DNA of 64,000 bases, taken from the NCBI GenBank assembly GCA_021234155.1, contig JAJEKV010000279.1:60001-124000 (forward strand), read 5' to 3'. This document shows positions 45,083 through 55,729 of the stretch, in pieces. The first letter of the stretch is position 1, and every line of letters starts with the position of its first letter. The DNA comes from Isoetes taiwanensis. Taxonomy: Eukaryota; Streptophyta; Lycopodiopsida; Isoetales; Isoetaceae. A program made the position numbers and the translations under genes. Under the pieces are notes generated by a model. That model was given only the letters and a program-made list of their open reading frames with translations, was not told the DNA's origin and ran no database searches.

Positions 45083-45907
45083 CTATGATGAATGAAATCC
45101 AAATTTCATAACAAAGAAAGCATTAAGTACTTGTGATTCTTCCAAGAAGTGAATTGCATGCAAGTTATAAGGCTTTGATACTTTTTTCCCATTCAAATAT
45201 CTCTTTAATTTAATGACTTGCCTTTTATTAGGAGAGACACGGGTTTCCGAGATCCAAAAGTTATATAACTTTTCTCGATCTTCATCGGAGAGCCTATCTG
45301 ATCTAGACTTCTTATTGAACATGGACCAGGGTCCTCCAATCTCAGCCAATCTCCTCTTGTCTTAAACATTTAATTCTTTGTTTCCTATGATACCATATTC
45401 AGAAAGCTATTCCGCTGCTCTTGCAACAACCTCTTTTCTATCCTCAAAATTCAAATTAAGGCATACCTTATTAGTGAAATCCACAATTTGCTTGGCCAAT
45501 TTTTGTTTCTGTTTGGTGGTGAGTTTTCATTTGCCCTTATTTGCTTCGAGGACGAATTTCTCAGACTCTCTCTTCCTCTTCCTTTGTAATCTCCTTCTGG
45601 CTGATAGAATTCTTCTACATGCAGTATTTGGGGATGCACAATTGCACACCTTTTTGCAATCATCAAAGCATGTTGTAGAGGCTTCAGGAACTAAATATAC
45701 TGGAGATGAAGGTACCACAGTTGCAGGTGCAGATGCATATGGATCCACAATTTCATGAACATCCTGTGCATTTGATACCTCATGCTGCACAGCAAAGTTT
45801 GGGAGGAATTCATCCAGATCAATACCAAGAGCAGCAGCAAGGTCTTCTAGATCCTGGCCATCAAACTGTGCTGCAAATTCAGCAGCGTATCTTTCAACCA
45901 AATCCAT
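45083..45907 (-). pseudogene. Transposon-like protein, family not identified
   Basis: A minus-strand frame opens with ATG at 45907 (MDLVERYAAEFAAQFDG) and continues as an acidic helical region, then a Cys patch (KKVCNCASPNTACRR) and a very basic stretch (RRRLQRKRKRES) to a stop at 45527. A frame shifted by one base continues the protein-like sequence (KQKQKLAKQIVDFTNKVCL) with single TAG and TAA stops. It joins the 88-codon frame ending at 45083 with DRLSDEDREKLYNFWISETR, VSPNKRQVIK and HAIHFLEES. The W...TRVSPNK...HFLE pattern recalls DNA-transposon-associated proteins I have seen in other eukaryotes, but I cannot name the family. Stops and shift mark it as a relic. Confidence 0.45.
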
Positions 45908-46805
45908 TGAAATTCATTGAAAATGTTTTTGCTAAACCAACTATTCTCCATCTAATTTTTAAAATTTTCTCGGAGTTGCTTCAGCCCGCCAAATTGGAGC
46001 GGGAGAATCAGCCCCTACAGTCGGATCGCTGACATGGCCAACGAATTTCCCAATTCGGATGAGAGAGCCAAACCTGTTTCGCGCATTCTTCACCGTTCTT
46101 CAACCCATCAACAAAAAAGGCCCCCACCTAAAGCACCCCCTAAGCACCTACTGTCGCTGACATAAAAAATGACCCCCAGCTATATGCTTTTACCTTGAGC
46201 AAGCTTAAGATCTAAGGCTACAATTGTTGGTAGTCTTGATTGTTGAATAAATTCTCTGCTCGAATCCTTTATGTGTTCTTATAAAAGCTTCCAGCAGTAA
46301 GTTAAGCATGTTTCTTCTTTTGTGTCCCTCATCATGTTCTCGCAGCTTTATTCATGTACAAATTGTAGCTCGTAAGAAGACCAATGTAACCAATAATAAA
46401 TCCAGTAAGAAGACCAGTGTATTGTATTGGTGAATACGCCATGTTTGTGCTGTAAAGAAGGAGTCGATCTGGTTAATTTGCTTGCTTTGCTGTATTGTAT
46501 TCATGTGTTGTTGTATTGTACAGGCTGGAGTGTGCCTCAACCCATGGTGCTGGATAAGGGGCGCCCCTATTAAATGGGGTCAACTTGACCCATGCTGACC
46601 CGGGATCTTCCACACCGGCATATTCCACAGAAGATGCCATCATTTGACGGCCTCCGAGCAATAATACACACTCAAGGCAATAATACACCCCAATTATGTG
46701 CATATGTAGATGTTAAAAACACAAGCCGGGATATAACTAGTTTTGCATTAAAGAACAAACGACCATGCCCTAAAGTTTGTCCTAGAGAGGGTTTAAGCTT
46801 GCGAT
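45908..46805. other. Intergenic, includes the upstream region of the DUF455 gene
   Basis: No domain seen. A phrase AGTAAGAAGACCA(A/G)TGTA is repeated near 46371 and 46405. Confidence 0.45.
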
Positions 46806-48261
46806 ATGGCCGGCTCCGGCGATGCCGAGGTTATGTTGCAGCCGCCTTGTGAAGGAGATACTTTGGAACAAGCAGCACTCAAGGTTCTGCGAACACCGGA
46901 CCCCTGGAAAAAGGTGGAGTTTGGAGATATGGCAGCAAGACTTTGGACTGAGGGTTCTATCAGTTTGCCTTACGATCCAGCACATAATGTTGTGGTTCTA
47001 GACAAACCCGCTCGTTCTTCCATTGTAAGTTCTCTCTTCTCTACGCAGAAAGAAGAGGAATAGATTTTGAATCTAAACATTGATGTAGCTCTGCAGGTAA
47101 TGAGCATCAAGGACTGGTTGTTATTATTGGTGGCAGGTGAAGGTAGTAGCTCCGCAATATATGCCCAAGCTTGGAAAAGCAGGAAGCTTGCATAGCCGAC
47201 AAGCGCTTCTTCACAGTCTTGTGCACACTGAAAGTTGGGCAGTAGATTTGGCTTGGGTGAGTGGGATCTCTATCTATTTATTTGATATCCATAATTCATG
47301 GAAATATTCGTTTACAGACATAAGTGATAAGTATTCACTTCTTTCTCAACACTTATTTTTCCTTTGAGTATTTTCTTCTGGATTGTAGATGTAGTATTAT
47401 GTGCTACTAAGCTGGAAATTAATTGTAACATTGCAGGCCAAAATAGTTGCTACTAGACATCATTTCTTTGTAATCATGTCTGTTCCTACTTATACTTACG
47501 TTAAAATTTCAGGACATCATTGCTCGCTTTGGGAGAAAGGAAGCCATGCCTAGGGCATTTTTTGATGACTTTGTTAGAGTTGCAGAAGATGAAGGTCGTC
47601 ATTTTAAGCTTTTGGAAGCCAGGTTAAAACAGCTAGGGTCATTTTATGGTGCATTTCCAGTCCATGATGGTTTATGGGACTCTGCTGCAGCTACTTCCAG
47701 TGAGTTAGACGCTCGTCTTGCTGTTGAACATTGTGTTCATGAGGTAGAAGCAGATTTTCCTTCTCGTTGCTACAGTTTTCCTATTTTGCTGATTGATGTG
47801 CAGGATTTCTGAGACTCTCATCTGGTTTCTGCTTTTTCATGATACAGGCCCGGGGTCTCGATGTCATCCCAACAACTATTTCACGCTTTAGGAAGGGTGG
47901 AGATGAGGAATCTGCCAATTTGCTTGAACTTGTAGTCTATCCTGAAGAAATCACTCACTGTGCTGCTGGTGTGAGATGGTTTACTTATCTCTTCTTCAGG
48001 TCACATCCGTTAGCCATTGGCATTCCTATCATCGAAGAGCAGCAGCATGATTCTGGAAACGGTGTCATTGACAAGTTAGGGTTGGAAGGAAGTAAAAGCT
48101 TGCAGAAGAATGAGGACGTTGGGTTTGAATCCTTGATAGCATACTTTCATGTGCTTGTGAAGAAATGTTTCAGAGGGCCCTTAAAACCACCGTTTAATGA
48201 ATGGGCGAGATTAAAAGCAGGCTTTGGTCCGGAATGGTATGTGCCATTGTCACAAAAATAA
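46806..48261 (+). CDS. DUF455 family ferritin-like protein, intact four-exon gene
   Basis: Exons 46806-47024, 47137-47256, 47513-47743 and 47848-48261 all join in phase 0 with GT-AG introns, giving 327 residues from ATG to TAA. The protein matches the DUF455 family (COG2833-like), a four-helix ferritin-like fold found in bacteria and plants with no settled function. Putative di-metal ligands sit in the expected order: Glu in LVHTESWAVDL, E-x-x-H in AEDEGRHF, Glu in HCVHEARGLDV (spanning the exon 3/4 junction) and E-x-x-H in YPEEITHCAAG. The C-terminus has FRGPLKPPFNEWAR, a family signature. The N-terminal 70 residues (PPCEGDTLEQAALKVLRTPD) match the usual start, so no transit peptide is evident. 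There is an insert of about 35 residues after the last helix motif relative to bacterial members, in my memory of the family. No operon partners; transposon debris lies on both sides. Confidence 0.9.
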
Positions 48262-48624
48262 TGCAAATGCAAACTAGTGTCAGATGTATGTAGACATCAT
48301 TTTTTATAAGATTCCAACGTTTTTTCTCATTTCTGTTACCTGGTTTTCAATTGAGTTAGTGCTCCTAAATTCAAGAAATCAATATTTTAAGTCGAGTTGA
48401 TGCTTATCCAATTAATTAAACTTGTGAATGGACATCCTTAGAAATTAACTACTCGCACCATATATGTCTAATCGAGTTTTTTTTTTAATTAAAGAACCTG
48501 AGCCGTACACAGTCTCCTGGGAAAAAAACATGGACCGTACATGTGGCAAAGAAGCAACAGCGTAGCAGAGAGATTTGAGCAAAGAACTATGGAAAGCCAA
48601 CAGAGGAGAGAGAAACCCCTGATC
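48262..48624. other. 3' flank of the DUF455 gene
   Basis: AT-rich, presumed 3' UTR and intergenic DNA, with a poly-T run at about 48478-48486. Confidence 0.5.
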
Positions 48625-48962
48625 CGCAAACACACTGATCCTGATCCAAAATCAAATCTGGTCAGGGTTGAAGCATCAAATAGACCAAAGAAGAAAAGCA
48701 AGAGCACATAGAACCCACACAAGATTGAAGCATCAAATAGACCAAAGAAGAAAAGCAAGAGCACATAGAACCCACACAAGAAACAGATAAAACAACATCA
48801 ATCCTGATCCAAAATCAAATCTGGTCAGGGTTGAAGCATCAAATAGACCAAAGAAGAAAAGCAAGAGCACATAGAACCCACACAAGAAACAGATAAAACA
48901 ACATCAATACGCAGGGGCAAACCGAAATTGTCTTGTCAAGGTTGAGGCATCAAATAGACCAA
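48625..48962. repeat. Nested tandem repeat (57-bp and about 107-164-bp periods)
   Basis: TTGAAGCATCAAATAGACCA followed by AAGAAGAAAAGCAAGAGCAC occurs at about 48668, 48725 and 48832, with a partial copy at 48941. A longer unit, including ACACTGATCCTGATCC / ACATCAATCCTGATCC phrases, contains them. Copies are nearly identical, so the array is young. Confidence 0.9.
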
Positions 48963-49190
48963 AGAATAGAATAGAATAGAATAGAATAGAATAGAATAGA
49001 ATAAATTTCTCATCGTCCACGGAGACCAATCAAGCAGCAAGCGTATTAATGTCAGGATTAAAAAACCCCCGCCCCGAAGGGTTTTTGAGGGAAAAACCTT
49101 AGCAGTAATAAGTACGCTGGTACACTGTACAATTGTATAGGACAGTTCAATACTGTCCCGGAGGACACAACTGAGTCCGTGCATCTATAA
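48963..49190 (-). mobile_element. Retroposon 3' end with (TATTC)n tail
   Basis: On the minus strand GATTGGTCTCCGTGGACGAT leads into AGAAATTTATTC and about eight TATTC units (48963-49006). It matches the end at 28160-28222. Upstream (higher coordinates) a stem CCCCGCCCCGAAGGG region near 49066 resembles a LINE/SINE 3' hairpin. The 5' end is undefined. Confidence 0.5.
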
Positions 49191-50698
49191 CTTCCTGGAG
49201 GTATGACCCCAACAAGCCCACTGACGCCGTATTTAATAACTCATGCAACGGCTGGCCAGGCACTAGTAATCGAACATACTGCGCTCGGATATGGGCAAAC
49301 GCTGGGCAGATCTGGAGGGCATGACATTCATCTTCAATGGCGCCCTTCTCTTCTCTGATTCAATCTACTTGTGAATTTGTCCATTTTGGTAGAATAGCTT
49401 ACATTTTATCCATTTGTTACATAAACTAAAGACCAATCTATATATAATACTAAAGCCGAAATAAGATGATAGTTTGTGCGCGATCTCGACCGCTGATTTT
49501 ATTGTGTATCTCGATCGCTGATTTTATTGTTTTTGATAGCTTTTGTTCTAAACCATTAGATCATAAGAAGGAAGGAAAAATTAGGGACGTACTCGGTTAT
49601 GCGAAATTGGGAGAGGTAGACAGAGCCATCAATCCTTTGATACCTAAGTCCGGCAGCGAAATCTAAAGTTGGTGATGGTTTTCCATCTAAATCGTCCCAT
49701 GTTTGCACCTGCGTTTTATTCAACTGGTAAGAGTTATGCATTTCTTATTAGGCAAATTCTTATTAAGTTGTTATTTTGAGAGTATAAAATTCTGCTTTTT
49801 GTTGTTGGCTTAGAAGATTTGACAACAGTACTTAGTTAGAAAGTAGGTAATGGCCGATTACTCTATTCTAGATAATTACACTTATGCAATCAGGTATTCA
49901 GCTTTAATGTTTGCATGTTGGCGCCTTCTCCTAGACTTCCCTGTTACGATCTGCGCAATAGTCTATAAAATGTGTTTTTTCTTCTGACCTCACATACTTT
50001 AGCCCGTAACATATCAAAACTTGAACTCCTGGGTGAATTCAGTATGGATGCTGGTTTTCGTTCCTAGAAAGAATTTGAAATGGCTAGAGACATCAAAAAA
50101 GCCGATACTTAGGACGAAGTGATGGTGGAATCAGTCTCAGGAGAGTGTACAGAGGATGAGAAGCAACTTGAGCAAAGCTCGCCAGATATGTGAAATGCAT
50201 ATCTAGCGAAAGGTAGTTAGGGCAACAATCCGCTTCATGGAATGATTCATACCGCTGGGGGAGTATTGATCTCTCTCCTATTGATTTAGCCTTAGCCCGT
50301 ATTGCGATAGACCTGTGGATGAATTCGATTTTTGGAGAATATTATTTATGTTCCGTATCGACATTGCAGATGTCATTCTGCCAACCACTTTGGTTTCGCT
50401 CTCGACAAACTTTGGATAGGAGAATGTCTATTATGGATTTGAAGCAAGTGCTGCTAGGTAAAATCTTTTCATTTAATGTGTTTGTTATTAGTTGAGTAGA
50501 GCAGAAATGTGAAGCAGATGTCATGGAGTTCCTCTCACCATTTCATATTTTTGCATTACATAGATTTACTTTCTCTACTTTTGGGTTGGCATGGCCACTT
50601 TAAGTGTTGAATCATTTTGCTTAGAGAAGCTTTGTCTCATAGGGCTTATATAATTTTATAAGACAGTTAGCGCAAATTACTCTATTCCAATGTATAGG
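49191..50698. other. Intergenic; small unassigned frames
   Basis: The phrase GATCTCGACCGCTGATTTTATTGTGT is repeated with changes near 49481 and 49510. Near 50100-50190 a frame reads DEVMVESVSGECTEDEKQ, coding-like but unassigned; it could belong to the SAC3-like relic that follows. Confidence 0.4.
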
Positions 50699-50880
50699 CA
50701 TAGAACCAAATCAGGTTACTTTTATTAGCACAGTTAGAGCATGTGAAAATACCACATCTTATGAACACGGGTACTTTTATTAGCACAGCTAGAGCATGTG
50801 CAAATACCACATCTTATAAACAAGGGAAGCAACTTTATACTCAGATATTTAGCTGAAATAGGATGCCTATCTGGAACTTG
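50699..50880 (+). pseudogene. PPR fragment with internal 55-bp duplication
   Basis: The frame reads GIEPNQVTFISTVRACENTT, the typical L/L2 PPR motif start. The 55-bp segment starting at 50718 is repeated at 50773. The second copy reads on in another frame towards a KQGKQLYTQIF-like stretch and a stop. It is too short and broken to be functional. Confidence 0.65.
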
Positions 50881-50899
50881 ATTTCATGGAGTACTATGA

Positions 50900-51240
50900 T
50901 AAGACAAAGGCTACTTTCTCAAAAAAGCAGTACAAAAAGAATTTGTATATGCTGATGATCCATGGCAGAGAGAAATTGGAGATGGTACCATGGTTGATGA
51001 ATGAGATTGGCGTGCTGCAGAACTTGTTCTTGGATATTGTCCAGAGATGTGTCCAGGTAAGGGTTATGTTCATGAGGTTATCATGTTTAATTCTAGAGAA
51101 TGCAAATCTCGAGATTGTGCTCACAGAAAGAGAACGTTTGGAGAGCAAGAGGAAGGTGACTCGGACTGGTTTGAGAGATTGGATGGGAAACAAAACCAGA
51201 TTTCCAGCGGAATAGCAGCAAAGAAGGTTAAATTTTACGA
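50900..51240 (+). pseudogene. SAC3/GANP-domain fragment
   Basis: Frames read WRAAELVLGYCPEMCP (51010-51055), followed by a 5' splice-like GTAAGG. After a 3' splice-like TTCTAG comes TERERLESK and, one base out of frame, DSDWFERLDG and GIAAKKV. The order CPxMCP, RER, FERLDG, AxKK is the start of the SAC3/GANP/THP3 domain found in mRNA-export TREX-2 and related proteins. A TGA interrupts the segment just before DWRAAEL, and the shift at about 51155 breaks the second exon. Fragment only; the PCI-like remainder is absent. Confidence 0.65.
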
Positions 51241-51685
51241 GATACCTTGTCCAATTATCTAAGGAACATTGTATTAATTGCTATATGCAGTATGCAAGCG
51301 TGGAAAATTGTGAACCTTCACTCATTATGTGTATATAGTGTCTGTCCATCGCTATGTTTTATAAGATTTTGAAGTTGAAGCGGATTTTGAGTACAGAACG
51401 GGGACGAGGTCCAAAATCAAAAGCAACAGATAAATAATGGAAGCTTTAAAGAAAAATACCAATTTTTTGTGGCTTTAGTATTTTTCAGAATTTATCACAA
51501 TTTGGCTCTCCCTTGACAGTTTAATCTAGCCTTGACAGCACCAAAAGAGATCGTAGATGCTTATTATCACCAGATGCAGTTTCAGCTATACATTATATGA
51601 AGTAAACTATCCTTCTTCTAGGGATGCGCAGTATATAGTAGGATATAATGGTGGAGCCTCATGTACTGGGCTAATGACATGGTTC
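51241..51685. other. Intergenic, nothing recognised
   Basis: AT-rich spacer between the SAC3-like relic and the gypsy remnant. Confidence 0.5.
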
Positions 51686-52440
51686 TTAAATTATGCTTAT
51701 GATAGCTAGTAACCTCCCCGTCCCCGCGTAGACCATGAGCAAACAATATCTGGCTACTCCGCGTAGACCATTGGACAAAGACAATATCTGGCTTATTGGC
51801 CTTTGAGTCCTTCTGGTTTGTTTATAAGCTCGATCAAGAAGAGCTTCAGGCACTATCTCCAGCTGCTCCTCTGTCATGAGGGTTGGGGTGTCCAAAACCT
51901 CCTCGGGGTCAGGCGTGTGTTGTTTCAGAAGACTCACGTGAAAGACCTTGTGGATCTTCAAGCAGGGTGGCAAATCCAAACGATATGCCTGCTCTCCAAC
52001 ACGCTCAATAATTTTGAACGGTCCAGCCCATCTGGGTGCCAACTTCTTTGCGATTGCCAATCTTTAAGCTTGACTTGTTTCACCTTAATCTTAAGCCAAA
52101 CCGATTAAGCCCACTTGAAACATCGTGGGGTTACAGGCTTATCGGCTACACTCTTCGGCGGCTAGCGTGCGCCTAATAAGTAAACCACGAACTTCTTCGA
52201 TCAAAGCTTGCATTTCCAAGAGAAGCTGTTGAGAAATCTCCACCTTAGAAATGGGGTTATGCCATGTATGCGAGTAAGACATTGATAACCATAATTTATC
52301 ATAAAGGGAGACATTCTCGGAAGACTCTGTTTCATCTTTGTTGTAGGCATGTCACAGGTTCTTCTCCATTGTTTACTTAGCCACAACTCTCTCTCCTCCT
52401 CCCCTGCCTCCCGCGGGTGGATCGGATGAAGCATTTGACC
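51686..52440 (-). pseudogene. Ty3/gypsy polyprotein C-terminal remnant
   Basis: The minus-strand frame starting at 52060 reads KKLAPRWAGPFKIIERVGEQ and AYRLDLPPCLKIHKVFHVSL, the classic end of Ty3/gypsy pol after the integrase core, followed by a weak chromodomain-like tail. Upstream (52201-52434) a shifted frame gives SPFMINYGYQ, the segment after the integrase catalytic core. Stops and shifts separate the pieces. The small repeat CGCGTAGACCAT near 51727 and 51762 lies at the 3' edge. Confidence 0.88.
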
Positions 52441-52559
52441 ACAGTTAGGCGAGGAGATCTATTGACATGAATGGAAACAATGGGGGTTTCTAGCACAGCT
52501 TTGACATGCAGTATCACAATTCTATGAGAAAGTATGGGCACAATTGTCATTTTTTCTTG

Positions 52560-52725
52560 TAGAGCAATGCTACGAGAAAATTGACAGCAACATAGAAGTG
52601 AAACAAGGATGCCCACTTTCACCCACACTGTTTGGCATATTCATGGATGAGTTGGAGTCATGGACAAGGTATGTGCTTTCCTTGCTCCTGTATGCAGATG
52701 ACCTTAATATATAGTATACAAAAAC
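52560..52725 (+). pseudogene. LINE reverse transcriptase core fragment
   Basis: The plus-strand frame reads NIEVKQGCPLSPTLFGIFMD and LSLLLYADDL, the RT catalytic core with the YADD box, similar to but distinct from the LINE at 42-44 kb. About 55 codons remain. It abuts the gypsy remnant in opposite orientation. Confidence 0.85.
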
Positions 52726-55708
52726 TTGTACATGCATACCCCACAAACGAGGATCGCTATGTACGGTCCAGATCTTGGAATAAAGGGCAAATATGCCCAT
52801 CCGACAGCTCTCGCTGCCCTACGTAACCCCCCGTGTGAATATGCACCCAAACCAAAGGATGTCTTTTAGCTAGCCATATCTAAAGCTATTGTGTATGGCA
52901 AAGGTAAAGCTTCAAGTTCTTATACAATGTTAACTAGATGTATGTTATCTATCGTTTGATATTCGATTGGAAAATGGACCTGCAGAGTTTGACTTGGCCA
53001 TATAGAATTAGAATGCATAACCCGTATCTTCAAAAAGAACCTCTTTGAGTTACCACGACAAATTTGGACGTCGTTTGAGCTCTCGAAACAGCAACAAAGG
53101 AACTAGGGTAAGTGCTGCTAGTTTCTATAGTTCCAGTAATTTTTTTTCTGAATGCAAATAAAGGAGAAAAAAGGAATACAATCATTCAAGTTGTGAGAAA
53201 TTTGAACCTTCCAGGATTCATTTAGGACTGTTGCTAAAGCATTAAGGGGATAAAAGTCGTTGGCGACGCAATGCATTTTTTAAAGGCCCCTGATGCAGCA
53301 GTTGCCATTATTTTATTTGGTTTTGGTGCAGCAGATAGAATGACTCGAAGCTACAAGACTGTAAAGATGATAGTAGAAAAGGCAAAGATGTCTAAGAATG
53401 CTGCCACATGCTTAAGCATAGTAGTAGACAAGGAACAATTAGTTTTAAAATAGCTGTGGAAAAGAATGAGGGGATTATCAATAGCTTAGGCATCATTGGG
53501 AGCTGCAAAGGTTGTGAAAGTAGGTAAAGGTTTGGCTATAAATTTTTCTAGGCATGGCAGACTCAAAACATCCTCTTGGGATCTCTTTGTAAAGACTTAT
53601 GAAGCTTTTAAGGGTGCCTTGACTGCAATTGAGGTTCTGACCGCTCTCAAATTGGTATGACAAGTAGCTTACTAGGATTTCTTAGTCTGAAAGGTGTGGT
53701 GGAAGGGAATGGAGTGATGATCAAGGCATTATTTGTTTCAAGGGAGCTCTCTGTTATTAGTCTTAAAATGATGAAAGCTTATGCTATCATATCACAGAAA
53801 CGAAGATCTTTCAACATCTCCAAACATGGCAACAGAATTAAAGGTGCTTTAATATCATATTGTATGCAGTGTAAAAAGGAAAACTATACGGTTCACCTCT
53901 GTGCATCTGGATCTCCACAGCTTCCTCTCTTGATCCATCTTTTGTGATGTATTCTTACGATCCCATGAGACTGAAAATCATCTTCTGTATAGCTTAGAAT
54001 CAATTTAGAGCATTGAAATTCGTTGATAAAGAAATTTCAACAATACAACAAAACCGTGAACTACTCAAATTGGGTATGTAAAGGATCAATACTTTACCTC
54101 CACAGTTTTCCTAGATTGATGTTCTCATGTTGATGTGTAGAAAGACACAGTTCAACAATCATCTTCTTGAGGTAGAGATCATCTCTACTTAGTAGTATTT
54201 GTACCTTATGAGCATCATTACCTCTTGTAACACATTGTAAAGGTAATAATTATACAAATATACTAAATTTCAATTTCAGGGACGTCACTCCAATTTTGAG
54301 TGCATAAAGCAAGACAAGCATCCCGGTGACAAGTATATTAGGTATCGTTGAATCCCCAACACATAGACTCGGATAACTAACACAGTCCATATATAAACAA
54401 ATGGATATGGACTCTCATAGCTAACATTCAATTTTTAATGTCATGGCTTTTCTGTACCTCCATTCCATATGCACGTCATATGGAATTTCTTCAAATTTGA
54501 GTTCCTTTTCTTCTTTGTTGCTTTGCATCTTACTATGAAGAGGTATTTCTATCTTTTCTAACATGTTTATTTGTAGAGCATGGGCATGTTCCACCTAAAT
54601 AGCTATGGAAACATTGGCCTATTTTATATTTGTGTATTTTCATCTAATACTGCAGAGAAAGCCGTTATTTTCATAGAGCGCAAGAGATGGAGAATAAAAA
54701 AGACATAGATACCACTTTTTCTTGCAATCTTATTGCTTGCAGTTGTGATGGTCTAGTGAATGAAAGTTGTCGATATGCAATTTCTAGTAATGCATTAGTT
54801 CATATTACATGCAACTTCAATGCTCAATGCTCAATGCTTCAAATATATTTCTGAATGTCGAAATGCACGATAGCAAATATATCTCTGTAGCAATGGAAAA
54901 TGCTACAGAAAACACAAATTTTGGTTCACTGTTATAAATTCATTAGGTTATCTAGTCGAAGTTTCCATGGGAATTGATTCACATGTGCATCAACTTGAAA
55001 CTCGTTGAATTTTTTGATTTAGGCTAAATGCATTTAAATGCAATCGACCCTCCAAGTTTTTTGGAGTTCCTATGATTGAAAATGGTGTTTTGGCAATGTT
55101 TCATTTGCCCATGTGTCACAAATGTCCGAACAATTGGCCATATGCCAAAATATATGCCAATGGTTCAACCTGTTTATTTTCTCTATCACACACAATCATA
55201 CATAATCATGCAGATAATTTTCTCACTATGCTTTTCTACAGTTGAACATTATCACATTTGAATAAAGAGATATGGTCCTCAACGATTTCAATCCTTATAT
55301 TCACAATTGAGAACCACATTTCAAAAAGAGAGGAAAAAATCTAACAAACACTTGTGGCGCCTACCGTAGTGTCCTTGCATGTAACAAGTAAAAGTCAATT
55401 TCTCAATTAGAACATTCTAAGAACAATTTGTCTAACTATTGAACTTGACTACCATAATGATGAACACCTCTGTATAACGATGAACACCTTGTATAATGCT
55501 ACTTGGGTGTTGACGATTCATGCTCATGCACACTTGGCTCATCTCCTGACCAAAGCTCCTCTGGAACCATGCCAGGTTTACCTTTGGTTACATCTGTTTA
55601 GCATATTGTAGGCTGTGTGAAAAGCCTCTGCCCATATTCCAAGTATATGTCAGTATATACTCGAAAACATGACTTTGAAGTGCGATTTAAGCTACTTCAC
55701 CCTCGAGT
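52726..55708. other. Intergenic with unassigned frames
   Basis: Plus-strand frames at 53271-53453 and 53657-53947 read like decayed coding sequence (for example AADRMTRSYKTVKMIVEKAK), with intervening stops. I do not recognise them. The rest is AT-rich without features. Confidence 0.4.
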
Positions 55709-55729
55709 CACGGAGGGCAACCCTCCGTG
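55709..55729. repeat. Perfect 9-bp hairpin
   Basis: CACGGAGGG, loop CAA, CCCTCCGTG. It is followed by GCGCAGCACCTTG and a T run. Function unknown. Confidence 0.75.
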
